DNA of 64,000 bases. It comes from Dichetophora obliterata. Its lineage: Eukaryota; Arthropoda; Insecta; Diptera; Sciomyzidae. A program made the position numbers and the translations under genes. Position 1 is the first letter of the stretch; each line of letters starts with the position of its first letter. The stretch is from assembly GCA_963920525.1 (NCBI GenBank), contig OY986435.1, positions 100,187,115 through 100,251,114 of the forward strand. Direction: 5' to 3'. Positions 12,073 through 24,115 of the stretch are shown in pieces. A model generated the notes under the pieces. It saw only the letters and a list, made by a program, of their open reading frames with translations. It had not been told where the DNA came from and searched no databases.

Positions 12073-12669
12073 AAATATTTGCTAAGTTACTATAAACTCA
12101 TATAGCAAATTTTCACTAAACTCAAGCAAATATTTGCCAAGTTATTATAATTTCAAATAGCAAATTTTTACTAAGCTCAAGCAAATATTTGCTATGTTAT
12201 TACAAACTCAAATAGCAAATATTTACTAAGCTCAATCAAATATTTGCTAAGTTGTTTTAAACGCAATTAGCGAATTTTTACTAAAATCAAGCAAATTTCT
12301 TTCAAACACACGAGCACACGATTATTCTTAATGAAGAAAATTAGACGGCCGAGGTTCAAGTCTCCGGATAATGGCAATTTTGTAATTTAAGTTAATGTTA
12401 ATAATTATTTCACTTAAAAAATATGCTAGATTTCAGCAAAAATTAATCAAAATTTGCTTGAATTAAGTAGAAATTTGCTTTTGTAGTTTATACTAACTTA
12501 GCAAAATTTTGCTTGAATTTAATTAAAAAATTTGCTTAATTACTATAAACTGGAATAGCAAACTTTGATTAGTTTTTGCTCAAATCTAGCATCATTTTGA
12601 AGTGGCTTAGAATCAAGCACAAGCTTTGCTTAACTACAATACAAATTTAGCAAACAGTTTTCTACGTGT

Positions 12670-14348
12670 ATGTCTACATATTTCGGAATGTGCCGGAAAA
12701 AATAGCAGGATCGAAAAAGTTTAATTTTGCGAAAAAAAGCATCAAACATATGCTTTGTTTATTGGCTCCATTTTAGTTTTATTTTTTAATGCCTGCCTTG
12801 TGGAATAATTCAAATTTTCCTATTCTCAAGTTTTATATCTTTTTTGTAAAGCAAAATGATCGGATGCTAAAAAAAATTATTGCGACTCTATTCAGTTATA
12901 TTCCATGTATGCAAATATGAAATAAAAGTTTCCTTTTTTGTGTGTTGAAAAACTATATTTATTTCCTCTTATTTCACACTGTGCGCTGTCAGTTGAAATT
13001 AAGCCTGGAATATTCCGTTTCGTAGGCAAGAAGATTCTACAAAACATTACGCACTTAACTTAGGCCGCCATATGAAAGGATTTTTATAATTTTTTCACAT
13101 TCTTAAATAATGCTAGAACTTTATACAGAATTTCTACCTATCACGCTTGTGCAATAAGCCAGTCAATATTGGAGTTGTGAATACTATTGAGACAAAAATA
13201 AATCAAATTTTACAAAATGTTAACGTTTTATTGCTAGCTGTAAGAATAGGTTTGTACATCTAAACCATAAACCTAAATACTCGTAAAGTTTCGAATTGAA
13301 CTACTTTTTTACATTTGGCAGCAACATCAAACATTAATTTCTTTCTTAAAAATTTTCAGATTCTGATTAATATTTATGAAGATGCTCTTCAAAAGAAAAA
13401 GGAAATCATTTCAATCAATGAAAATGACAGAAAAGAAATTGAATTCGAGGCAAAAAACATTATTATATAAAATCAACCCTTACATTCAATAAGACCTTTT
13501 AGCAATCAGCCACCCTTGACAAAAACAAATAAAGACGTTCGGATTATGACCCTGGACACTGTTTACACCGCACAATGGAACACTACGCCATGCTAGAGGG
13601 AGAAAAAAACTCATCGAATTTAAAATTTTTTTAAATGAGGATATGCTTACAAAAGTACGCTGACTTAAGTCGAGAAAAATATTTGCTTCAACCTATTTAT
13701 TTTTATTAAAAAAATATCAGGGTTAATATATGGGTAAAAATTGAATTTGTCTATACATACTACCGTTAAAATACATAGTTCTTAAACTCCGAACAAGCTA
13801 AAAAAAATTACGTATTTGCTCACAATATGTACTTCAGAGTAGGATTAAATTTAGTTTCGTATTTAAATTTTTTTTTTGCAATGCGCTGTAGAAAATGACA
13901 CTTTTCAGAAAATCATGAAATTTGGAAAAACATTGTGAACAATCTACTCAATAATGTATAGAGAGTAATAGCAGGTTTTGTATTTTCTGTAACTTCAATA
14001 TGTCTTTTTTCAAGCCCTGACTATGAAAGAGTGTGCAAACTTGCTCAAAATTTTTGATGAGTTTTTTTAAAATTAAAAAATCAGTAGTTGGTGTAAAAAT
14101 TTAAAGTTTTCAAAATATAAAATTTGAAATAAAGGTAGTTGCATCGATATATAACTTGTAACATAATTTTTGTTTTTGGAATTGAGGTTTAGGAAATACA
14201 GGGTGCTTCATTTTCACGGATACCTAATAAAATGTATTTTTCATAATGCACAAATTAAATGTATGATTTCTTTAAAACTCAAACTGTATTTTTACTGACA
14301 GAGTAAATTTCTACGCTTGACTTAATGTCAAAATACTTGATAATGCAA
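12670..14348. other. AT-rich stretch, no gene seen
   Basis: No coding, RNA or structured repeat feature could be supported. The composition is strongly AT-rich with short T and A runs. Confidence 0.4.
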
Positions 14349-14471
14349 GTGCCCGGCAATTATATTTGCAGTTAAACGAACAGCTAAGGTTCCAGGACGA
14401 ATAAGATTTCTGATTGTTTCAATTAATACTATAAATGGTATTAAAATTGGAGGGGTTCCTTGAGGTACTAG
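14349..14471 (-). pseudogene. ATP6: NUMT: fragment of mitochondrial ATP synthase subunit 6
   Basis: On the minus strand the frame from 14471 reads [20 protein letters not shown] then [21 protein letters not shown]. This is the conserved core of mitochondrial ATP synthase subunit a, including the [17 protein letters not shown] segment that bears the essential proton-channel arginine. The similarity stops abruptly on both sides (NH2 side [12 protein letters not shown]..., COOH side LHYQVF), so only about 120 bp of mitochondrial DNA is present. It lies in nuclear repeat-rich DNA and is best explained as a nuclear insertion of mitochondrial DNA, not a functional gene. Differences from typical fly ATP6 could be post-insertion mutations. 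Confidence 0.88.
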
Positions 14472-14647
14472 ATTAAAAAATATTTTGACAAGTAAAAAAT
14501 AAAAGTCACCCGTTTCTTTTAATTTTTGTTGGGTCAAAATTTTCTTAAAATTTATAAAAAACTAAGAATAATTGAAAAAAAAAAACTTAGAAGTATTATT
14601 AAATAGGTTCAACATTCTTAAGTTATTTGGGATTTTATTTGGGATAC

Positions 14648-14941
14648 ATTAGGGCGTATCGAAAAATTTAGATTGTATTCTAAGAGGTCTCAAAAGTTGC
14701 ATAGGGTAAACAAGATCTCCCAAAAAAAAATTTATGAAAAAATAAGGATGTCTTCCTCTTCCGCAAGGACAAAGTTTTTTTTTTAAGAAAAACAGTAAAA
14801 AATCACGATTCCAAAATGCTTTGATTTTTGTAAGAAAAACTCTTGACCACCCTCCCTAGGGAGATCTTGACCACTCTATGCAACTTTTAAGACCTCTTAG
14901 AATGTGAAATTCGAAAAAATTGTAATTCGATACGCCCTAAT
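14648..14941. mobile_element. Foldback MITE, 294 bp, ATTAGGGCGTATCGAA ends
   Basis: The left end ATTAGGGCGTATCGAA is exactly repeated, inverted, at the right end (TTCGATACGCCCTAAT, to 14941). The inverted arms extend inward to about 80 bp (shared TTCTAAGAGGTCT and AAAAGTTGCATAG), giving a hairpin-forming element. There is no coding capacity. A related right arm occurs at about 34730-34803 inside another element. The target duplication is unclear. Confidence 0.75.
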
Positions 14942-16977
14942 GCACATCATAAATAAAAAATTATTTTACATGGTTGTTTATATTTATGCATACATTAAAT
15001 AAATTGTTTTTTCTCATGATAGATAATAATAGATAATTATATAAAAATTATAAATTTTATTTTGTAATCATTTTGGCCAAATGACGGCCTTAGATTATCA
15101 AATGAGTGAATAAAAAAAAAACACTGAATAAATATGAAACTTGTAAATATTGAGCATTTTTCTATTGCACTAATAATTCCACTTAGCTCTATTAGAAAAC
15201 TACCCTCGGATATTATATCATTTCTTATTACCACTGAAACAACAGCCGTTAGCAAAGAAAATCGAAATCGTATTCATGGAGTAAACAATAATGTACTATG
15301 CCAAAAATTTCGATTCTGATATAGACTCTTCATTATCTTCTATATGTCAAATTTATCATATAATACATTAAATAAAAACCATAAAGATTATTGCTGAAAG
15401 TTTTGTTTTCGTAGTCTTACTAGTTCTCCAGATATTGCGAAAAATGTGTTCCAGTTGTATGGGAGGAGTCAAGCCCTCTTGCACAATTACACCTAAATTT
15501 AGCACGTGTCTTTTAAATGACGTACTTGATTTTTGCTCCATTTGTATGGGAAGTACAACGCCCACTTGTCCAAAGATCTTCAAACCATTTTTTGTACTTT
15601 GCTATGCCTAAAATACTAAAAACGGCCATAAAAGTCAACCAAATAATTTATTCCTTCTAATTTGTACCAATCGTTCCACTGTGCACGCGCAAACATGGTA
15701 TTTGATAGGGTGTGAAAATGCAAAAAAACAAGGTACACAATCTATCCTTCTCGAAATAGACTCTAATTAATTTATGAGTCGAAGTAATAAAGGAAAGATG
15801 ATTGCAAACAAGATACGTACAGAAACTGGAATCTATTTGAAAACTTGCATAAGTTTCTGAGGGAACACATACACTCACAAGTTTAATATTAGTGCCAACA
15901 AGTGAACACGTGACCGAAAATAAGCGACCAATTTAAATGCAATGAGCAATGCACACAAAAAATACATTTTCATCAGCGTAAAGCGTTAATTTTGCAATAG
16001 TTGAAATACCCATTGGTAGCAAAATATATTCTCCGCCCTTAAATCTTTTCACCACCAATTCCACCACCACCATCATCACCATTACCAAGATTACCCACAT
16101 TCACAGAAATAAACAAAAGTTAAACGAAATTTTGAGCTACCCAACAAAATTAAGTCTACTGGAAAATATAAAAAAAGTTTTTATAAAAATATTTTTTTTT
16201 ACTACATGTAGGGTGGTGGGTGTAGAGGCGAAGGCACCATGAGTTGGCCAACTGCCATTCAAAGAAAATCTACGAAAATAAGCCAAATTCAAGACGCGCA
16301 CGTTGAAATCCTGCAGCCAAGTCCTTGACGAAATGCGACAACGCAGCAGCTGTACACAGCATAGAAAATAAGTCGCCTTTGTCAGCGTCTGAGCTTGTTT
16401 AAGGGCCGTGTTTGTATGTTAGTCTTAAGTCGAAATTGGTTATATTCGTAGATTTTGGGTAAAAGTCCCTTGTTGAATGGTTGACAGCAACAACAAGAAC
16501 AAGGACATCGTTTGAACACAATCAAGGACAGAACTCAACCACATGCACACATATTTTAATCAATTCAATCAGGCAGTAAAACAAATGCAGTTGCGGATTA
16601 TGTTCAAACTAGTAGTACCAAGAAACGTATTGTGCCTGCATCCGCTAGATACACTTTAATCATTCATTTTGAAGTCATTCATTGCATCGAATTTGCTTGA
16701 TTTATCGACTTGCATAAGTGTGTGTGCTAAAGTTTCAGTTTTTCTGCCATTGAGAGGAACTTTAAATTAAATTAAAACAATGGCATGCAATACGAGCTGA
16801 AAGCAGTATGGCTACAGAGTTAAATACACTTTTTATCGAAATTTTCGGAAAAATTTAATATTTAAAAAAAATTTAAACCAATTTTACATGAATTAAATTG
16901 TGAAGACGGCAACAACTCTGTATAGAGCCAATTTTAATCAGAAAAATAAACTATTATTGAAAGGACATCACCAGAGT
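14942..16977. other. Mixed AT-rich stretch, no gene seen
   Basis: No coding region is recognised. Around 15430-15570 two loosely similar ~115-bp units contain 'ttgtatgggag' and 'tgtatgggaagtacaacgcc', resembling the degenerate repeats at 54.7 and 63 kb. Around 16055-16090 there is a short CCA/CAT-rich simple sequence. The rest, 15900-16800, looks like ordinary single-copy fly noncoding DNA. Confidence 0.45.
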
Positions 16978-17545
16978 TCAGAGCTGGATATTTTGCGATT
17001 ACAATTACTTTTAAATTACAATTACAGTAATCGCAATCGTTAATTTTTGTAATTGTAAGTACAGTCATTGTAATGTAAGCAAAATATTAATGCGATTACT
17101 GTAATCGGTGTACACGCAAATTACAATTACGATTACTGTAATTGAAATAGAAAAATCTCTATTCATCACAATTACAGTGATGACAATTATCAATGAAAAT
17201 GACAATTAAAATTACTGTAATCGTAATCATGTTTTTTGTAATTTAATTACTTACTATGTTAGTTATATCACAAATATCAAAGTAAGTTATATCAAAAATG
17301 TTTATGTGAAAGTAATTTAAATGTTGTCTAATTTTTTTTCCTTACTAGAAAGCAAATACATTGCAATTTTATTCCGAAACTATTTTATTTTGAACAATAC
17401 GTTTTTTCAATGATTTAAATCAAAACGAACTCAATAATAAGGAATGTATAAATTGATAAGAGAAAAAACAAATTAGTTCTGAAATATTAAAAATCAATAT
17501 TAGCCTTTAATAATGCAATTTGTACAGAATACTGCCGTTTGGCCT
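16978..17545 (+). mobile_element. GATTAC-rich MITE, partial copy
   Basis: Starts with TCAGAGCTG then TTTTGCGATTACAATTA, as in the fuller copy at 21663. About 250 bp of overlapping words GATTACTGTAATC and AATTACAATTACGATTACTG follow. It then shares a middle section with the other copy (about 17330-17540: 'cttactagaaa..caaata', 'gaacaata.gttttt', 'ctgaaa.att'). The right part seen in the other copy is missing. No coding capacity. Confidence 0.6.
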
Positions 17546-18524
17546 AGATGAAATGTGGAGAAGTTGAGAACTCGATTAGTTAAGTGGTCGTTGCTCCTGT
17601 TACACCCCGTGCCAAAAAATCCCGCTCCTGGAAATATTCTTAGAAGTGCTTAAAATTCTGCTTAAATTGGGTTTTATATAAAAAAAAAAAAAATTAATAA
17701 GGATGTGTTTCTGAGTATCTTGATTTAAATCTTGCTAAAAAAAAGTGAACATCTGAGGCAAATGGTATTAAATAGGTTGCTTTCTTAAAAAAATTATGTG
17801 CTAAACAAGGGTATTTGATCAATAAATTCCTAAATAACTGTTCACGTTTAAAATTTTGCAATTTTTTTTTAATGCAGATATGTTTTTGAATTCACAAGCA
17901 TTACCGAAGGATAATTTTTAATTAAAAATTATGGTCCATTATTGTTACATGTATGTAATGAAAAATGGTTAGAAACGCATTTCTTGGGTTTTTAAACTAA
18001 AGAATAATGCGTTGGCACACATTGCCAGAGTTGTGAACTACTTTATTGGTCAGCATAAAACCTGAACCAAGTGAATTTTATCCAAATTTCATTGAGTGAG
18101 ATCCAATGAGAGAATACAAAAATTATTCATTTTTTATTATATATTTGCATACATAGGTACAAATTTTTATAAATTAAACAAAATTGTATAACACAGTAAT
18201 TTGCATAGAATTGTGAAAAGAAGTATTTAATGTGGAAGATTATCATAAAACGAAAATCTCTGTGCATATACTGCTTTAACTTTTGAAGGCTGTTGTATTT
18301 GGATTGGTCAATTTTTATTGGAGCATCGTAAAGCGGCTCCATTTCGTATTGCTTTTGTTACGGAGATCGTTTTTGTGGCAACGATGTCCAGCAGTCGGTA
18401 TGACGCAACTTGAATTTGACTTCACCATTTGTGCAAAGCAATCCTCTGATACTGCTTACAGTTGCTTCGCCAGAGTTTTTACCTGGTCTTATAGTTATAA
18501 AGTTACCAGGAACACTCTCATAAT
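17546..18524. other. AT-rich stretch, no gene seen
   Basis: This is the downstream flank of the minus-strand pseudogene at 18525-19981 and may include its 3' untranslated or transposon-end sequence, but no terminal inverted repeat could be recognised. Confidence 0.35.
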
Positions 18525-19981
18525 TTAAAAAAATTTATATTCTAAATAATTAACAATATAGGGATGTGATGGCCTTGCCTGTCGCATACGACTTATGTAG
18601 TCCATTGGTGAATATATCGGTGGGTTGAAAATTTTTTCTAATGTAGAGTGAACGCTGTCTACCTCCATCATAGCATGTCCCTTTTCTAAAATAACTTGCT
18701 CTATTTCCAGTGCAACTATTGATGAGAGGTTTGACAAAGCACTACCAAGTGCTTTATTTTTGTTCTGGTACAAGCATCCATCTGATATCATAATAACTTT
18801 TTTATATGAATTGCAGTGTTCTTTTATAAAGTGAACTACACAGCTCATTATATTGTTCGCTGTTACACCTCCATCACACTCATGCCATATGTATAAATGT
18901 ACATCTTTGGTATTTTTTACATAGATCGTGAAATTATGTATTGCCAACTTCGTTTTGTAATATTGTTTCGAAACAAGGAGCTTCGGGCAGAGCAACACAC
19001 TCTGCATGTCCATTGTTAATACCAACACTTAAGGAGACATTTTATCATTAGCTGCATTTTTTGCTTCCCTGGCTTCATTTTTTTTGGTTATGTGAAATTC
19101 ATAATCCGGTTTGGTAATATTGCCTTCTTTAAATCCAACACAAGTATCACATTGACCTTTCCTTGGTTTAAATATAGATATTTATGTTGAGTTTAAAACT
19201 TCACAAAACCTTTTTCTCATTCCGCAAACTTCATTATTTACACTACACCATTCGGTATAAATTCCATGCATATGAGTCTTAGATTTAAATGTTTCTTCTA
19301 CGTATATTCGTTTAGTATTCGACCTGCGATAGTGACTAGGTACTTTTGGTGTTACGTCCAGCCACTTTAGTACGGAATCAGATGTTGACAATCTTGGTTT
19401 CTTTGGCAAGGATGCTATTTTATTCATCCCCACCCAATTTTGAAATATGCTTTTATCTAGATCGAATGTAGCACATAAAAACTCTCTGCACACTCGAATA
19501 TTCTGTCCATTTGATGCTGTTAAATAACAATCAAATCCTACTAATTTCCGTGCACATTTATCTGAAGAGCGGCGTCGGGTATTTTTGCGAGATTTTATCA
19601 AACCATTTATATATGCCCTCTTCGCGTCCCACGAATGTAATTGCCAGAAATATTTAAAATAATCATTTCGCGAATCTCCGCCAACAGCTCCACAAAGAAA
19701 GCTTCTTTCGGTTTTTTTTCTGATAAATGATTACATGGGTTTTCTCTCACTTTTCTATATTTTTTTTGCACAGCTACGGTCTTAATATTATCCCCGCTTT
19801 GTACAGGCTTCCAAACATTGTATTTCTTACCCAATAGTCGTAATTTACGATTTTTTAAAATATTTTCCCTCTGTGATTTTTTACCACCTGCAGTCGGATT
19901 TTCTTCAATTTCCTCATCCTCGTCCTCCAATTTTTCAAACATTCCAGTTTTTTCATTGAGAGTAGCATTGCATTCTTCCAT
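18525..19981 (-). pseudogene. Insect repeat-associated transposase-like protein (DUF7869-like), broken
   Basis: Three minus-strand frames form one protein of roughly 480 residues: 19981-19607 (acidic, then basic N-terminus), 19601-19182 (basic start, VCREFLCATFDL, KVPSHYRRS) and 19028-18525 (LTMDMQSVLLCPKL, IWHECDGG, MISDGCLYQNKNKA, DSVHSTLEK). The second and third parts are in the same frame and are joined by readable sequence (FKPRKGQCDTC...) interrupted by TAA at 19184-19182 and TAA at 19031-19029. A frameshift separates the first two parts near 19604. The order and motifs match a high-copy insect family found in many annotations as uncharacterised proteins. The conserved D (MDMQ), D (SDGC) and E (HSTLE) suggest an RNase H-like nuclease fold; that is an inference. 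Family label from memory, moderate confidence. Confidence 0.7.
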
Positions 19982-21119
19982 GTTTCTATAAATCGGATAT
20001 CTTTTGAGATAGTGGCTATTTTAAACTGAGCACTTTTTACCGTTGTTAATGGTCAAATTTTTCATGCGAACAACTGAAAAAGTAGAATCTGAGGTATCTA
20101 TTCGAAAGCCTGTGCGTGTTTTATAATTATTTTTCACATCGAAATCAAAGAACACGTATTTTTTTCGCCTGCGATCAAAAAAAGTTATAAGCAAGTAAGC
20201 GTATACCCGTTTTTTCAGAGTATTTCTAGTACTACGAGCACATAGCTGTTTTTGATCACTTCTAAACCAAAAGAGATACAAAAAAACGGTGAATGCAGAA
20301 ATGTGGGCAATAAATAGTGTCAATAAAATATACAATAAAAAAATCGATAAAAAACACAGCCGTTTTTGTTGGCGCAGCGACGATATTATATTTTTTTCCT
20401 TTTGTTGAATTTGAAAAAAAAGTTGAATTTGTTCAAAATTAGGCGATCGCTTACAGCAGCTTGTGTTTTGTGTGTACCTGTTTTAGTTTTTGCAAAACAC
20501 AAGTTTATAATAGATATACAATTTGTATGGCGGGAAAAGCGGGCGAAATAGACTGCTTGCTGTGCATTTTTGTTGTAAAGCTTTTATAGCTAGTTGAATT
20601 TGTATTGAAAATTCTTTAACACTGCACGTTTTACGCCATAAATTCTGAACCCTTCAAGAGCACACCTTAATTTTATATCGTTCGAAAGGTATTGAAACGT
20701 ACAAAAAACCAAAATAAAGAAACTGAAAAACAATTATAGCGTCTGTTGTTGCCATTAAACGTTGAAAATAAGAATGGGCCAACTTACTGCAATTTTTCCA
20801 AAAGTTTTATATTTTTCCCTTAAAAAAGACGAAATAACCTTTCCAATGATACTTTATTTACGAAAATCGGATTTAAATTGACTGAGCTACGTCGTTTCAA
20901 AAAACACCCTATTTTGGCCTTGAAAAATGGTTCTAAAAATTTATAACTTCGGATTTGGTTTTCTAAGCAATAAAAGAAATTTAGGAACAAAATTTGAGCC
21001 AAATCGGAGATGGTTAGTGCGACTAATAAGTCACCTCAATCTGAAATGGGCGATATATTTATTTTACATTACACAATTTCAAACCAAGAAGCGAAAATTC
21101 AACGAAAACGCTTGACATT
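19982..21119. other. Upstream flank of the broken transposase-like gene
   Basis: A minus-strand open frame of 104 codons (20335-20021) lies directly upstream of the pseudogene but shows no family match. It may be leader sequence of the same element. No terminal inverted repeats of an enclosing transposon could be identified. The remainder is AT-rich with no further feature. Confidence 0.35.
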
Positions 21120-21493
21120 GACCGCATTCAGCGCAGACAACAGATGGCAACTGTTGTGTAAAAATTCGCTGAATGGTACAAATTTGGTAGCGCTAACTAA
21201 AACTGATAAAGTAGCGAACGCCTTTTAATCGAGCGAACAAATTCTATGCTACATGAACACAACGGTTTGCTTACCTGTCAGATGCTGTTACTGACGCTGT
21301 TAAATTAATAAACGCAGAAAGAACGCAGCAAATTTAAGTGAGAAACCTTTGCAATTGAATTAAATTTACATAAAAATTAAATTGAATCTAACTTCTGACG
21401 TGTAGAGTAGCAGCACATTCAGAGAAAAACATCGTGAACTAAGGTAGCGCTACCATTACAGTTCACAACAGTTGTCTGCGCTGAATGCGGCCA
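21120..21493. mobile_element. TIR MITE, ~370 bp, CCGCATTCAGCGCAGACAAC ends
   Basis: The left sequence CCGCATTCAGCGCAGACAAC is exactly inverted at the right (GTTGTCTGCGCTGAATGCGG, to about 21493). The phrase CAACTGTTGTG or its inverse follows in both arms, then GGTAGCGCTA. Partial relatives lie at 61928-62055 and, more distantly, at 50141-50286. No coding capacity, and no convincing target duplication. Confidence 0.72.
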
Positions 21494-21662
21494 TTATCAT
21501 TAGGCAAGGTAGCGTTAAGACTGACAACCAGTAACCAAAAGTGTCAAAACGAAGTTGACAGCTAATACAAAATTTGCTATTTTTAATGATATTTAAAAAA
21601 TAAATGGATGACAACAATGGAGCACAATGAGCAGTCTTTGCATATGTAAACATGCTTAGTGG

Positions 21663-22612
21663 TCAGAGCTGCGCATTTTGCGATTACAATTATTTTCCGA
21701 TTACAATCGTAATCTTTAAAATTTACGATTACGATGACTGTAATTGAAATGCAAAAAAAATATTATTACGATTACTTAATCGGCATACACACAAATTACA
21801 ATTGCGTTTAAAATGAAAAACTACAACTACGATTATTGTAATTGTAATCATCATTTTTTATTATTATGATTATAGTAATTTTATTTACAATATTTCCCCT
21901 TACTAAAAAAACAAATAAACTGCAGAAATAAAAATTCCAAACATATTTAATTGCTATTTTTTTCGAACAATATGTTTTTAATGAGAGAAATCAAAAGAAA
22001 ATCAATTATACAAAATTAAAAAGCGCAAACAACCAATTATAAATTATTATCTGAAACATTTAAAACCAATACTGTTTTTTTGAATTTGTAAAAAATATAA
22101 TTTTATTTTAATTATATTTGAGCTTCAAACCAATATTTGCCTTAAATAAGAATAATTTTTTAAATGAGAAATCAGAAGGATCACTGTTTTAGAAATATAA
22201 AAGCTTTTTTCTTCTGTCGCCGACAAAGTAGGCGGTTATCATTTAGTGACGTCAGAATTTAAAATTAATTCTCACATTCTATTTCTTTGAAAATCAAACT
22301 ACAAAACATGATTACGATTACAGTAATCGTAATTGTAATTTTGCTTTTAAAACAATTTCTGAAATCGCAATCAAAAAATTGCTATTATGACTACAGTTAT
22401 CGTACTTGTATTTTTATTGATAACGATTACTGTAATCGTAATAAAAAATATTTTGATTATTACAGCAATTGCAATTGTGATTTTTTTTATTAAAACGATT
22501 TCTGTACTTGTAATAAAAATTATTTCGATTATGCTTACATTAATCGTAATCTTTATTTTTTCAAGATTATGAATATAGTTTTTAATTCTAATTGTAATTT
22601 ATCTGTAATCTG
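21663..22612 (+). mobile_element. GATTAC-rich MITE, fuller copy, ~950 bp
   Basis: The left arm (21663-21870) and the right arm (22300-22605) are both built from GATTACGATTACAGTAATCG-like words, the right arm largely as the inverse of the left. Between them lies an AT-rich middle shared with the copy at 16978. The right border is taken at about 22612, where sequence of another repeat family begins. The open frames across 22287-22572 are translations of the word array and are not genes. Confidence 0.6.
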
Positions 22613-23015
22613 ACCAGGAATCCGTGCAGGCACTCAAAACCTCTCCAACGATATCTTGAAAGTGAGGATCGCATTTGAAACAATTAATTTTTTTGAATCT
22701 TGGTAAAAGTAAAATAAAAATAGTTAAAGCAATTAAAAAAACAGTATTAGATATCTTTTATCCGAGTGCAAAAATAATAAATTTTTGATGCAGATTGGAA
22801 GAATTTTTTCATGACTATTATTTCTGACCGTTTGCAATTTCTTAACTACCACACCTTAAAAAATTCTATTTTAAGAAGTTATTTCAAACCATTTCACCTC
22901 GCGGATGGCTATCGCTACTGTCTAAATATTTGGGAAATCATAATAACATAAACAAGGATTATTTTGAGAAACACACTCGAACAATTTTTTCTCGTGAGGT
23001 GCCTTACCTAAGTGT
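22606..23015 (+). repeat. Repeat family also found twice at 38.8-39.6 kb
   Basis: The unit runs from TCTGACCAGGAATC through CACTCAAAA, CCAACGATATCTTGAAAG, GATGCAGATTGGAAGA and GGATGGCTATCGCTA to CGTGAGGTGCCTTACCTA. It is present inverted at 38820-39226 and partly, in direct orientation, at about 39430-39575. There is no coding capacity. The terminal TAGGTAAGGCGCCTCACG phrase seen at 38822 suggests a true element end. Confidence 0.65.
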
Positions 23016-24115
23016 AAACAAAAACGCTTCATGCGCTCGAAAAAATTTTTAAAAAAGAAAAAAAAGTATGTGTGTTGCCTCACATGAAACCATGAGTGAA
23101 ACCTTCAGAACACTGTAGAAATTTTTAGTAAAACGACTTTTTCATAAAACATCATTGCCTAAGAATGAGAAAAAAAAACTACTTGAAAATCAAAGTTTTG
23201 AATTTCGATGCAAATATCTAAAAGTGCTATTTAATTAAATTTTCTATTTAATTTAAATTTTTTTGTTCAAAAGTGCATTAAAACGACATAACAGAAATAG
23301 TTTCAACTGTACCGTTTGGTCAGTATACATATATTTTATCTTTTTTTCAAAAATGTTCAAAGTGCTGGCATTTTACTGAAAAATCTACTCAAAAGTTGCT
23401 TTTGTTGTTTAAAAAAAAAACAAGTAAAAATTACATTCCTGACTATCTTTTATATGACCTAGCATTCTTCTGCAAAAATTCTTCCAGTGTTTCGCAAAAA
23501 CTGTGAAATTGTTTTTTAAACGATTTTTTTAGCCCAATGACTTTTTTCGCTAAATTGACTTTTCCAAAATGTTGTTTTTATATTTTCAATAGTCAAGTCT
23601 ACAATAAAATATAATTTATGTGAAAAATTACCACAGTATCTTTTTCATATAAAAAGTTATGGATTAAAATCTATATTTTTTGTACCATTGGTTATATTAA
23701 TAAAACCAATATTTGTATTAAAACTAGTTCTTAATATCGGATCATATCAATCGTATTCAATTCCTCCGCTTTCCACCTTGCAGCCGATTTAGCAGTGAAG
23801 TTGAGCTTTTACTCATTTTTTACGCCATCACGTTTTTTATTGTGCACAATAACTCTAATTAAAAGCTACGTTTATGCTATTGCATTTTTTTGTGTCTGGT
23901 AACAACATACATAGTATACAAAAAATGTAACACTGCGAATGAGCATTTTTCTTTTGTGCGAATGAGCATAAAAGCATGGATTTTCCTTGCTGTTGGCGAT
24001 TGTTACTCATGTCTTGCCCTGTGCGACATTCTTGTGTCTTAGAGGTTCGTAATCGCTGGCGCTCATACTCTTTTTTTTTTAAATTTATAGCACCTTTTTC
24101 TCAATAATCTCAAAA
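23016..24115. other. AT-rich flank of the piggyBac relic
   Basis: No gene or structured repeat is recognised. Its right part may hold the 5' portion of the decayed piggyBac element, now unreadable. Confidence 0.35.

Larger units (their letters stand above)
8884..12669. mobile_element. Palindrome-rich MITE split by an RTE-like element
   Basis: The left end, ACACGGAGATAA at 8884, and the inverted right end, ACACGTAGAAAA (complement of the bases up to 12669), form a short TIR. The body, 8884-9044 and 12073-12669, repeats AGCAAATATTTGCTAAGTT-like words in both orientations. A B-box-like phrase GCCGAGGTTCAAG lies at 12348-12360. Without the ~3-kb retrotransposon between the two halves the MITE would be about 760 bp. 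No transposase is present. Confidence 0.65.

Noticed and set aside
14328..14537. A 69-residue nuclear protein with an ATP synthase-like core
   Set aside because: Similarity to ATP6 covers only the middle and stops sharply; a NUMT explains it better than a gene.
20021..20335. 104-codon minus-strand frame as a gene
   Set aside because: A hydrophobic start and basic middle are seen, but no family match; it may be leader sequence of the adjoining broken element.
22287..22572. Two overlapping Ile/Val-rich frames resembling membrane peptides
   Set aside because: They are translations of the GATTAC word array of a MITE.
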